32,255 nucleotides of DNA. Origin: Limisphaerales bacterium. Lineage in GTDB: Bacteria; Verrucomicrobiota; Verrucomicrobiia; Limisphaerales; UBA11358. Positions 25,608 to 32,255 of this stretch are shown piece after piece. Each line of letters opens with the position of its first letter. Within the stretch, counting starts at the first letter, position 1. The notes beneath the pieces were generated by a model that did not search any database, had not been told where the DNA came from, and was given only the letters and a program-made list of their open reading frames with translations. The DNA is taken from assembly GCA_003161635.1 (NCBI GenBank), contig PMOA01000133.1, forward strand, positions 175-32,429. Direction: 5' to 3'. A program made the position numbers and the translations under genes.

Positions 25608-25787
25608 TCAACCGATGATTTTCCCGCCAGTTTTAAGAAAATCCAAGCCAACACCGCAAAAAATGGGCTTTTCCCGGAGAAAACGGACATGCTGCTGCCA
25701 TTTCTGCCAATACACCTGATCAAGAAAAACAACAATTCCGATCCCGGTCAAAGAAAGTAGCAACAACCAGAGGAGCTTTTTTTTCAT
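25608..25787 (-). CDS. Possible small single-pass membrane protein
   Basis: A 59-codon frame starting MKKKLLWLLLLSLTGIGIVV: a short basic start, one convincing membrane helix, then a hydrophilic tail (YWQKWQQHVRFLREKPIF). The frame is open for another 39 codons upstream, but those look non-coding. No clear ribosome binding site precedes the ATG at 25787 and no family is recognised. It may be a chance ORF in the intergenic region. Confidence 0.3.
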   Translation of the reverse strand: MKKKLLWLLLLSLTGIGIVVFLDQVYWQKWQQHVRFLREKPIFCGVGLDFLKTGGKIIG

Positions 25788-25955
25788 AGCCACAGGGACA
25801 TGCGAATGACGCCTGCTAAATAATGAAAAGCGGCATCCTGCCGCCTGTTCAGTTTCATTTTTCGACTGTATTTTGCCATCCTGTTTCTGTCCAGCGTTCT
25901 TCATTTGAGCTTTCCCGGGCTTGACGAACGGGCCGCGAAGTTTATTTGATTAGTC

Positions 25956-28643
25956 ATGCAACCGGAGAAATTGACCCTCAAATCGCAGGAGGCGCTGTCG
26001 GAGGCGCAACGCCTCGCGCGCGAATCGTCACACCAGGAAATGGACGGCGAACATCTGCTGCTGGCCCTGCTCGGCCAGTCGGAAAGCCTCGTCCCCGAAC
26101 TGCTCCAGAAAATCGGCGTCGCATCCGCGAAATTGCAGGCCGAACTGGAGCGCGATTTGTCCCGCCGCCACAAGGTTGAAGGCGGCGCGGAGGTTTATGC
26201 CAGCCCGACTCTGCGCAAGGCGCTCGATGCCGCGCAGTCCGAGGCGACGAAGCTCAAGGACGATTACGTCAGCACCGAACATCTGCTGCTCGGCCTGCTG
26301 GCCGATGGTGGTTCGTCGTTGAAGAAAATGCTCTCGGCCGCGGGTCTCAAGCGCGACACGGTTTTGAAGGCGATGGCCGACCTGCGCGGCAACCAGCGCG
26401 TGACCGACCCGAATCCCGAGGACAAATTCCAGGCGCTCGAAAAATACGGGCGCGACCTTACCGCGCTGGCGCGGCAGGGGAAGATTGACCCGGTCATCGG
26501 CCGCGACGAGGAAATCCGCCGCGTGATGCAGGTACTGACGCGCCGCACGAAAAACAATCCGGTGCTCATCGGCGAACCCGGCGTGGGCAAGACGGCCATT
26601 GCCGAAGGCCTGGCCCGGCGCATCGTGAGCGGCGACGTGCCGGAGTCGCTCAAGAACAAGCGGCTGGTGGCGATGGATCTGAGCGCGATGATTGCCGGCG
26701 CGAAATATCGCGGCGAATTCGAGGATAGGTTGAAGGCGTTCCTCAAGGAAATTTCCGCCAGCGAAGGCAAAATCATTTTGTTCATTGACGAACTGCACAC
26801 GATCGTCGGCGCGGGCGCGGCGGAGGGCGCGACGGACGCGGCGAACATCATGAAACCGCAGCTCGCGCGTGGCGAACTCCGCTGCGTCGGGGCGACGACG
26901 CTCGACGAATATCGCAAGTACATCGAAAAAGACCCGGCGCTGGAACGGCGTTTCCAGCCGGTCCAGGTCGCCGAGCCGACGGTGGAGGCGACCATCGCGA
27001 TTTTGCGCGGATTGAAGGAACGCTACGAAGTCCATCACGGCGTGCGCATCCAGGATTCCGCGCTCGTCGCGGCGGCGACGCTGTCGCATCGCTACATCAC
27101 CGACCGGTTTCTGCCGGACAAGGCGATTGACCTGGTGGACGAGGCGGCGTCGCGCATCAAGATGGAACTGGATTCCAAACCGACGGAGTTGGACCAGCTC
27201 GACCGGCAGATTTTGCAGTTGGAAATCGAGCGCACGTCGCTGGCCAAGGAAAAGGACGCCGCGAGCAAGGAACGGCTCAAGCTCATTGACAAGGAAACTG
27301 CCAACCTCAAGGACAAATCCAAGGCGCTTACCGCGCAATGGCAGAATGAGAAGGCCGCCGTCAATGCTGTCAGCGTGGTTCAATCCCAGCTCGAGCAGGC
27401 AAAGCTGGAACTGGAACAAGCACAGCGTCGCGGTGATTTGACCAAGTCCGCCGAAATCCAGTACGGCAAAATTCCCAACCTGGAAAAGAAACTCGTGACG
27501 ATGGAACGTGCTGCCGGCGTCCCGCCGGCAGGCAAAGTCGGGCAAGATGCCCGACCCACGTTGCTACGTCAGGAAGTCACGGATGAGGACATCGCCAAGG
27601 TCGTGGCGGCGTGGACGCACATTCCCGTGAGCCGGATGCTGGAAGGCGAACGGCAGAAACTGGTGAAAATGGAGGAACGCCTCGCGCAGCGCGTGGTCGG
27701 CCAGAAAGAGGCGATCAAGGCCGTGTCCGACGCCGTGCGCCGCGCCCGCAGCGGTTTGCAAGATCCGAACCGGCCCATTGGCTCATTTATCTTCCTCGGT
27801 CCGACCGGCGTGGGTAAAACCGAGACCGCCCGGGCGCTGGCGGAATTTTTGTTCGACGACGAAAACGCGATGATTCGCATCGATATGAGCGAATACATGG
27901 AGAAACACACCGTGGCGCGGCTCATCGGCGCGCCGCCGGGCTACGTCGGTTATGAGGAAGGCGGGCAATTGAGCGAGGCCGTGCGTCGTCGGCCGTATTC
28001 GGTGATTTTGTTCGACGAAATCGAGAAGGCGCATCACGACGTGTTCAACGTGCTGTTGCAGGTGCTCGACGATGGGCGGCTCACGGACGGGCAGGGGAGG
28101 ACGGTGGATTTCAAGAACACCATCGTTATCATGACCAGCAACCTCGGCTCGCCCATCATCCAGGAGTATGTTCTGAAGGCTGAAGGCGAAAGGCTGAAGG
28201 CTGAAGGGAAGTCAGGGTCTCGTGAGGATGCGGACAAATCAGACCGCGCTCTTACGAGGCGCGGCTACGAAGAATTGGAAAAGGAAATTATGGCGGAGTT
28301 GAAACGGCATTTCCGCCCGGAATTTCTGAACCGCGTGGACGACGTGATCATTTTCCAGAGCCTCGACGAGGAGGAACTGTCGCGTATCGTGGACATCCAA
28401 CTGGAGAAGCTGAAGAAACGCCTCGCACAACAGCAACTCACGCTGGACGTGGACGCCGCTGCGAAGAAGCTGCTGGCCAAGGAAGGCTACGACCCGCAAT
28501 TCGGCGCGCGCCCGCTCAAACGCGCCATTCAGGAACAAGTGCTCAACCCGCTTTCGATGCGCCTGCTCGAAGGTGACTTTAAGCCCGGCGATAAAATAAA
28601 AGTCACGGCCAAAGGTGATGAACTGGTTTTTGAGAAGAAATAA
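25956..28643 (+). CDS. clpB: ATP-dependent disaggregase ClpB with two in-frame repeat-derived insertions
   Basis: ClpB is the hexameric AAA+ chaperone that extracts proteins from aggregates with DnaK. It has an N-domain with two Clp repeats, NBD1 with Walker A GEPGVGKT (206-213) and FIDELHT, an M coiled coil (about 405-515), NBD2 with Walker A GPTGVGKT (615-622), LFDEIEKAH and [20 protein letters not shown], and a C-terminal small domain ([17 protein letters not shown]). All catalytic motifs are intact. At 895 residues it is about 38 longer than E. coli ClpB. The excess lies in two stretches: residues about 519-535 ([17 protein letters not shown]) at the end of the M domain, and about 740-769 ([19 protein letters not shown] and on) in NBD2. 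Both look like intruded noncoding repeats read in frame. No GrpE/DnaK neighbour is present. Confidence 0.95.
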   Translation: MQPEKLTLKSQEALSEAQRLARESSHQEMDGEHLLLALLGQSESLVPELLQKIGVASAKLQAELERDLSRRHKVEGGAEVYASPTLRKALDAAQSEATKLKDDYVSTEHLLLGLLADGGSSLKKMLSAAGLKRDTVLKAMADLRGNQRVTDPNPEDKFQALEKYGRDLTALARQGKIDPVIGRDEEIRRVMQVLTRRTKNNPVLIGEPGVGKTAIAEGLARRIVSGDVPESLKNKRLVAMDLSAMIAGAKYRGEFEDRLKAFLKEISASEGKIILFIDELHTIVGAGAAEGATDAANIMKPQLARGELRCVGATTLDEYRKYIEKDPALERRFQPVQVAEPTVEATIAILRGLKERYEVHHGVRIQDSALVAAATLSHRYITDRFLPDKAIDLVDEAASRIKMELDSKPTELDQLDRQILQLEIERTSLAKEKDAASKERLKLIDKETANLKDKSKALTAQWQNEKAAVNAVSVVQSQLEQAKLELEQAQRRGDLTKSAEIQYGKIPNLEKKLVTMERAAGVPPAGKVGQDARPTLLRQEVTDEDIAKVVAAWTHIPVSRMLEGERQKLVKMEERLAQRVVGQKEAIKAVSDAVRRARSGLQDPNRPIGSFIFLGPTGVGKTETARALAEFLFDDENAMIRIDMSEYMEKHTVARLIGAPPGYVGYEEGGQLSEAVRRRPYSVILFDEIEKAHHDVFNVLLQVLDDGRLTDGQGRTVDFKNTIVIMTSNLGSPIIQEYVLKAEGERLKAEGKSGSREDADKSDRALTRRGYEELEKEIMAELKRHFRPEFLNRVDDVIIFQSLDEEELSRIVDIQLEKLKKRLAQQQLTLDVDAAAKKLLAKEGYDPQFGARPLKRAIQEQVLNPLSMRLLEGDFKPGDKIKVTAKGDELVFEKK
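27512..27555. repeat. Double-hairpin dispersed repeat inserted in clpB
   Basis: Two adjacent perfect hairpins: TGCCGGC (27512-27518) with GCCGGCA (27524-27530), then GTCGGGCA (27537-27544) with TGCCCGAC (27548-27555). The encoded peptide [17 protein letters not shown] has the look of a translated REP-like element, not ClpB sequence. The flanking LVTMER and [15 protein letters not shown] rejoin the normal ClpB alignment. Confidence 0.7.
28173..28258. repeat. Second in-frame insertion in clpB, CTGAAGG-rich
   Basis: It starts with the doubled unit CTGAAGGCTGAAGG, repeated after seven bases (28173-28207), giving the peptide [12 protein letters not shown]. An Asp/Arg/Ser-rich stretch up to about residue 769 follows. 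Canonical ClpB goes from the SNLGS sensor region to the 'v....FRPEFLNR' segment with a much shorter link. Confidence 0.55.
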
Positions 28644-28653
28644 ATGCAGAGAG

Positions 28654-28709
28654 AAATACCCTCTCCGCCTCGACCGGGGAAAGGGACAGGGTGAGGTGTC
28701 GAATCAAGA
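28654..28709. repeat. 56-bp direct repeat, copy 1 (after clpB)
   Basis: This 56-nt sequence, beginning AAATACCCTCTCCGCC and ending in TCGAATCAAGA, is identical to 32122-32177. It contains the CCCTCTCC/GGACAGGGTGAGG imperfect dyad familiar from dispersed repeats in this type of genome and may act as the clpB transcript end. Confidence 0.85.
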
Positions 28710-28896
28710 CATCGAAATAAACCAACCACGCGAAATTTCCAGCCGCAAAATGCGCAGAGGGCGCAAACCCTGATCACTACGACGCGACAGGGAAGGAAGA
28801 AAGGCCAATCAAGGTGGGCAAACTGTGCGCGGTTGCATTTGCTGAAAGCGCTGCTAAATTAGCCGCGTGCATGGTGTGCATTCCATTATCTGGTCA

Positions 28897-31671
28897 ATGT
28901 TCCTATCTGCAACCTGCCGCCGCTTGAGGCAGGTGCTCCTTGCGGTTGTGCTGGCCGGAGTCACCAGCGTGAACGTGTCGGCGGAGGTTGTGTTCCAGGA
29001 TTTTTTCGCGCAGCCGGCAACGAACATCACCAACAGCGTGCCCTGGATTGATGTGGAGGGGAATGGATGGCAGTCGGGCGTGGCGAATTCGCTGCTGGCC
29101 CTGGACGGCAGCGGCCACATCTACAATGTTGCCGCCAGCGCCGGGGCGGCGGCGGATGTTCAGCTCGTGCCCATCGGGCCGCATGGCTCGCTGACGGCCT
29201 CGGCGACGATGCAATTGCCGCCGGGTTTCAACGAGTGGATCGGCATGGGGTTCGGTGACACCAACCAGTTTCTGACGGCTCCGGCCAGCGGCAGCGGTCC
29301 GTGGATTCAGGTGTTTGGGACAGGAACCGTCAATCTCTATGGTGGCGTTGCCTTGAACAATCAGGCCAGCGTTCCCAACGCCTTCACCAACACCGGCAGT
29401 CCCGTCCAGATTTTCCTGACCTACGACGCGTTCCATGCTACGGCGAGCGTGGGGACCGTCAGCAGCGGCGTGACGAACCTGATTTTCAACCAGTGGCCGG
29501 TCACGAACTCGCTGAATGCCATCGCGGCGAAGTATTTGATCTTCCAGTTCTCGACGAACCTGACCACTCCGACCGCGCGTTGGGCCACCGCCGCCACCGT
29601 GGATTGGCTGTCCCGGCCACCGCCCAGGTTGACGCTGCCGGTGCCCGTCCAACAAACGAATTTAGTCGGTTCGCCAAGCGGCACCAACGATGTGCCGCTC
29701 ATCCAGACAGCGTTCAACCACGTCACCAACTCGACCATGGCAACGGAAATCCGTTTCACAGCGGGCGCAACTTACATCATCACGAACGGTTCACTGATCC
29801 AAAACATCCCGCTCCTGCTGTCGAACGCGACCAACGTGGTGGTCAACGGCAATGGCTGCAAAATTCTGATCACCAATCCGCGCATCGGGTTCCTCGGCGT
29901 CAACTCCTGTTCCAACGTCATTGTCGAGGGCTTTTCGGTGGATTACAACCCGCTGCCATACACGCAGGGGATCGTGACGCATAACTTCTTTACCAATACG
30001 CCGAAGGAACTGGCCATCGAGTTTCAAGTGGACGCCGGATACCCGGCTCCCACTAATGCAAACTACACTGATGCGGATGCGCTCAGCACCGCGCGCCGCT
30101 GGGGCACGGTCATGGACCCGACCCGCCTGGGACGCGGGGCCGATGCCAGCTACGCGGCCTGCATCTACACCAACGTGGTCCAGACCAACAGCAATGGCGT
30201 GTTCAAGGTGTACCTGCAGTTCACCGTCCAGGCGAAGTCCATCCAGCCGGGCGCTCTCTGGAACATGATTTCGCGTTGGAACGGTTCACCGGTGTTCAAC
30301 GTCTTCCAGTCGTATCAGGTCACGTTTCTGAACAACACCAACTACGCCGGCGCAGGTGCGAGCTATTCGGGGAAGTATTCGCCGCTGGTGTGTGAATTCA
30401 ACGACCAGGTCCGGCTCGGCCCGCTCCCGCCGGGCGCCACCGCGCTGCGCCTGCGGACTTCCAACGCCGATGGGGGTTATTTCGTTGATTCCCGGATTGG
30501 CCCGTGGGTGCAAGGGTGCAACTTCAACGCCCTGAGCGACGACGCGGCCAACCCCTGCATCACCCCGTTCATCATTACCAACGCGCCTGTCCAGCCGACG
30601 AACATCTTTGCCGTGTATCAGAATGGCGAGGCCACCACCACCCCGACCAGCTTGATTCCGTATGAAGCCCAGGTGGGCGACATGGTCCTCTTTTTCAATG
30701 CGACCAACGGGGACGTCTTCGACCGCGCCACCATCACCGCCGTCAATCTGCCCAACATCACCTTTGACCACGCGATTTCAAACGTCGTGGCTGGCACTTA
30801 CGACACCAACACCCTGCTGGTGGACCAAAACCTCAACACCTCGGCGGTCTATCTGGACAACCAGTTCAGCAACAGTCGGCAGCACGGTATTTATTGCCGG
30901 GCGGACAACACGCTCATCGCCCACAACACCATCAGCGGCATGGAATTGAGCGCCATCTGCGCCTTCCCCGCCATGACCTCGACGTTTCTCAATCTTTTTG
31001 TGCCCACGAATGTGGTCATCATGGACAACGTGCTGTCCGATTGCAGTTTTTCCGAGGAAGCCCTGAGCAACAACATTCCCACGCAGGAACCCGCCTTCGC
31101 GCTGGTGGAATTCCACAACGCCACCATCAATTCGGATTACGTCACCAACGGCCTGGAAATTTCCGGCATCCGGATTCTTTACAACGCGTTTCTCAACTGG
31201 CGTCGCGCCCCAATCTCAATTCACAACGCCACCGACGTGAATGTGATTGGCAACTATTTCGGCCCGCCGTTGACGAATGATGGTTACGTGCCGCTGAGCA
31301 ACGACGTGATCGCGGACCTGTGGGCTTCCGATTATCCCAATCTCCGCTTCACCAACAACGTGAACGCCACGACCCTGCCGGACAACGCGACCATCAACGA
31401 GGACGGAACACCGGTTGCCGCGCCCGCGAACGCATTTCAATTGCCCGTTGGTCCCCGGCTGGCGGCGAACCGCTCCGGCACCAACATCGTGGTCAGCTGG
31501 GTGAGTCCGGGACCGGGCTTCGTGCTGCAACAGGTCAACCAGTTGAACGGCGGCATCAACGGCTGGGTGGACGCCACCAACACCCCGTGGCTGGCGGGCG
31601 CGTCCAACATCGTCACCCTGCCGCTCGCGCCGGGAATGATCAGCCAGTTCTACCGGACACGGCAACGGTGA
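28897..31671 (+). CDS. Secreted right-handed beta-helix protein, GH110/pectate-lyase-like
   Basis: An exported protein of about 924 residues with a basic N-terminus and signal peptide ending near VNVSA-EVV. An N-terminal beta domain (about 30-255) precedes a parallel beta-helix (about 275-860). Its turns show as repeated 'N.(V/I).(V/I).(G/N)N' strings such as SNATNVVVNGNG, CSNVIVEGFSVDYNPLPYTQ, TLIAHNTISGM, NVVIMDNVLSDC and DVNVIGNYFGPP. VDYNPLPYTQG resembles the 'DYdPLPFTQG' turn seen in GH110-type alpha-galactosidases and related beta-helix enzymes, but I cannot confirm catalytic residues. The C-terminal ~75 residues (VVSWVSPGPGFVLQQVNQL, ISQFYRTRQR) are the common secretion-associated beta domain. 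The frame opens at a GTG at 28867; the ATG at 28897 gives the better signal peptide. It is flanked by copies of the clpB tail and the 56-bp repeat. Confidence 0.75.
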   Translation: MFLSATCRRLRQVLLAVVLAGVTSVNVSAEVVFQDFFAQPATNITNSVPWIDVEGNGWQSGVANSLLALDGSGHIYNVAASAGAAADVQLVPIGPHGSLTASATMQLPPGFNEWIGMGFGDTNQFLTAPASGSGPWIQVFGTGTVNLYGGVALNNQASVPNAFTNTGSPVQIFLTYDAFHATASVGTVSSGVTNLIFNQWPVTNSLNAIAAKYLIFQFSTNLTTPTARWATAATVDWLSRPPPRLTLPVPVQQTNLVGSPSGTNDVPLIQTAFNHVTNSTMATEIRFTAGATYIITNGSLIQNIPLLLSNATNVVVNGNGCKILITNPRIGFLGVNSCSNVIVEGFSVDYNPLPYTQGIVTHNFFTNTPKELAIEFQVDAGYPAPTNANYTDADALSTARRWGTVMDPTRLGRGADASYAACIYTNVVQTNSNGVFKVYLQFTVQAKSIQPGALWNMISRWNGSPVFNVFQSYQVTFLNNTNYAGAGASYSGKYSPLVCEFNDQVRLGPLPPGATALRLRTSNADGGYFVDSRIGPWVQGCNFNALSDDAANPCITPFIITNAPVQPTNIFAVYQNGEATTTPTSLIPYEAQVGDMVLFFNATNGDVFDRATITAVNLPNITFDHAISNVVAGTYDTNTLLVDQNLNTSAVYLDNQFSNSRQHGIYCRADNTLIAHNTISGMELSAICAFPAMTSTFLNLFVPTNVVIMDNVLSDCSFSEEALSNNIPTQEPAFALVEFHNATINSDYVTNGLEISGIRILYNAFLNWRRAPISIHNATDVNVIGNYFGPPLTNDGYVPLSNDVIADLWASDYPNLRFTNNVNATTLPDNATINEDGTPVAAPANAFQLPVGPRLAANRSGTNIVVSWVSPGPGFVLQQVNQLNGGINGWVDATNTPWLAGASNIVTLPLAPGMISQFYRTRQR

Positions 31672-31702
31672 ATCTGGCTCGTGAAGGTCGAAACGAAGAA
31701 AT

Positions 31703-32068
31703 CCGCTTTCCCTGCGCCTGCTCGAAGGCGACTTGAGCGGCTTGGGATTTGAGCCGTTTGGGAAATGGCGAAAAGGATTTGTCCCGCGCTGCGGGACAAA
31801 GGCCGCGAGGCCGACTGAATGGGCACGAAGGAGCCCACTGGCGAAAGGTTTGCGAGTTGCGAAGCAACAATCCTTCACTTGGGCAACAATTGGCAAGAGC
31901 GGGAGCTCCATTTGTCCCGCTTTGCGGGACGAAGGCCGCTAGGCCGAGCGAGCGGGCGCGAGCGAGTCCATTCAAGCCCGGCTTGTCGCGCCGTAACGTT
32001 CGCGAAGGCGGAGCGATAAAATCAAAGTCACGGCAAAAGGTGATGGATTGGTTTTTAAGAAGAAATGA
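31703..32068 (+). pseudogene. Duplicated clpB 3' end, split by insertions
   Basis: Three blocks match the clpB tail in order: 31703-31735 with 28549-28581 (GCGCCTGCTCGAAGG-containing), 31971-31982 with 28578-28589 (AAGCCCGGC), and 32015-32068 with 28590-28643 (encoding [17 protein letters not shown] then stop). Between them lie a ~235-nt insert (31736-31970) and a ~32-nt insert (31983-32014). Only the last ~30 codons of clpB are represented, so this is a broken duplicate. Confidence 0.8.
31736..31970. repeat. Repeat insert with paired TTTGTCCCGC hairpins
   Basis: Two related units, about 31776-31840 and 31909-31970. Each begins with a hairpin TTTGTCCCGC-nnn-GCGGGAC(A/G)AA (31778-31800 is a perfect 10-bp stem; 31911-31933 has one wobble pair). 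Each continues AGGCCGCnAGGCCGA and ends in GAGTCCA- or GAGCCCA-like sequence. This is a REP/MITE-like dispersed element. The 32-nt neighbour at 31983-32014 (CTTGTCGCGCCGTAACG, then GAAGGCGGAGC) resembles another short unit, repeated at about 32199-32232. Confidence 0.65.
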
Positions 32069-32121
32069 AATTGAATTCATGCTGGCGGATTTGAACCGCA
32101 AAGGCGTGGAGACGCAGAGGA

Positions 32122-32177
32122 AAATACCCTCTCCGCCTCGACCGGGGAAAGGGACAGGGTGAGGTGTCGAATCAAGA
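32122..32177. repeat. 56-bp direct repeat, copy 2
   Basis: Identical to 28654-28709. It follows the duplicated clpB stop codon at a similar position, so it belongs to the same duplication. The sequence after 32177 diverges from copy 1. No gene is seen from here to the window end. Confidence 0.85.
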
Positions 32178-32255
32178 TCGCGAATCACACGCCTGTCGCG
32201 CCGGCTTGTCACGACGAAGCTGGCGAAGGCGCAAATCCGACATGACAAAACTTTG

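Larger units (their letters stand above)
25117..25955. other. 839-nt divergent intergenic region, promoter side of the pilin/GH130 operon and of clpB
   Basis: It lies between two divergently transcribed units. Close to the pilin gene it holds the perfect 18-bp palindrome and an A/T-rich stretch with a candidate minus-strand -10 (TATATT, 25282-25287) and a -35-like TTGAGT (25301-25306, spacing only 13 nt). A further dyad CCAGC-GT-GCTGG is at 25244-25255. One possible small membrane-protein ORF is at 25608-25787. On the clpB side TTGACG at 25921-25926 may be a -35 element, but no good -10 follows. No CIRCE-type heat-shock operator is visible. Confidence 0.5.

Noticed and set aside
25880-25955. 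CIRCE or sigma-32-type heat-shock promoter for clpB
   Set aside because: I see no TTAGCACTC/GAGTGCTAA dyad. CTTGACG is present, but no matching -10 lies at the right distance from the start codon.
26028-27545. 505-codon open frame antisense to clpB
   Set aside because: It is the complement of a highly conserved GC-rich gene and shows no coherent domain or membrane pattern; it is a codon-bias shadow.

Overview
The window looks like a chromosome segment from a Verrucomicrobiota bacterium, probably of the Pedosphaera/Limisphaerales type. This is inferred from character, not from a database match. The signs are two secreted proteins with prepilin-type N-termini and a C-terminal '[11 protein letters not shown]' motif, a PEP-CTERM protein, a TIGR03663-type membrane protein, a Tat lipoprotein oxidoreductase, many large secreted glycan-active proteins, and GC-rich hairpin repeats that intrude even into clpB.

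Layout. (1) 118-3933, plus strand: a TIGR03663/Agl23-like membrane protein overlapping an ApbE-like FMN transferase, then a Tat-exported Gfo/Idh/MocA oxidoreductase. (2) 3960-5180: a degenerate patch with a ~12-nt pseudo-periodic GC-rich stretch, a truncated integrase-type transposase and an XRE-like helix-turn-helix ORF. (3) 5143-25116, minus strand: an approximately 20-kb glycan-related region. In transcription order it has a pseudopilin-like protein, a secreted six-hairpin-like protein, a GH130 enzyme, a second secreted six-hairpin glycosidase-like protein, a broken GH130 copy and an MFS transporter. Then come a sensor histidine kinase and a NarL-type response regulator, a PEP-CTERM protein, a four-repeat secreted protein, and a second pseudopilin plus six-hairpin pair. 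(4) 25956-28643, plus strand: clpB carrying two in-frame repeat-derived insertions. (5) 28897-31671, plus strand: a secreted right-handed beta-helix protein, flanked downstream by a second, broken copy of the clpB 3' end.

How the genes may work together. A ~180-residue beta-rich module, here called NFW/GEW after its conserved tripeptides, occurs in four different proteins: once at the N-terminus of a putative glycosidase, four times in tandem in one secreted protein, once in the PEP-CTERM protein, and once in circularly permuted order inside the Y_Y_Y sensor domain of the histidine kinase. An 18-bp palindrome, approximately GTCRRCAG-TW-CTGCYGAC, lies upstream of the pilin/GH130/MFS operon, in the kinase-regulator gap and upstream of the four-repeat gene. 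Its 8-2-8 layout resembles the inverted sites bound by NarL-type regulators. I infer a self-contained glycan (perhaps mannoside, from GH130) sensing and use locus whose sensor carries the same module as the proteins it may control. The module copies and palindromes are seen in the sequence; the ligand, the regulatory link and the catalytic activities are inference.

I found no tRNA, rRNA or CRISPR array.
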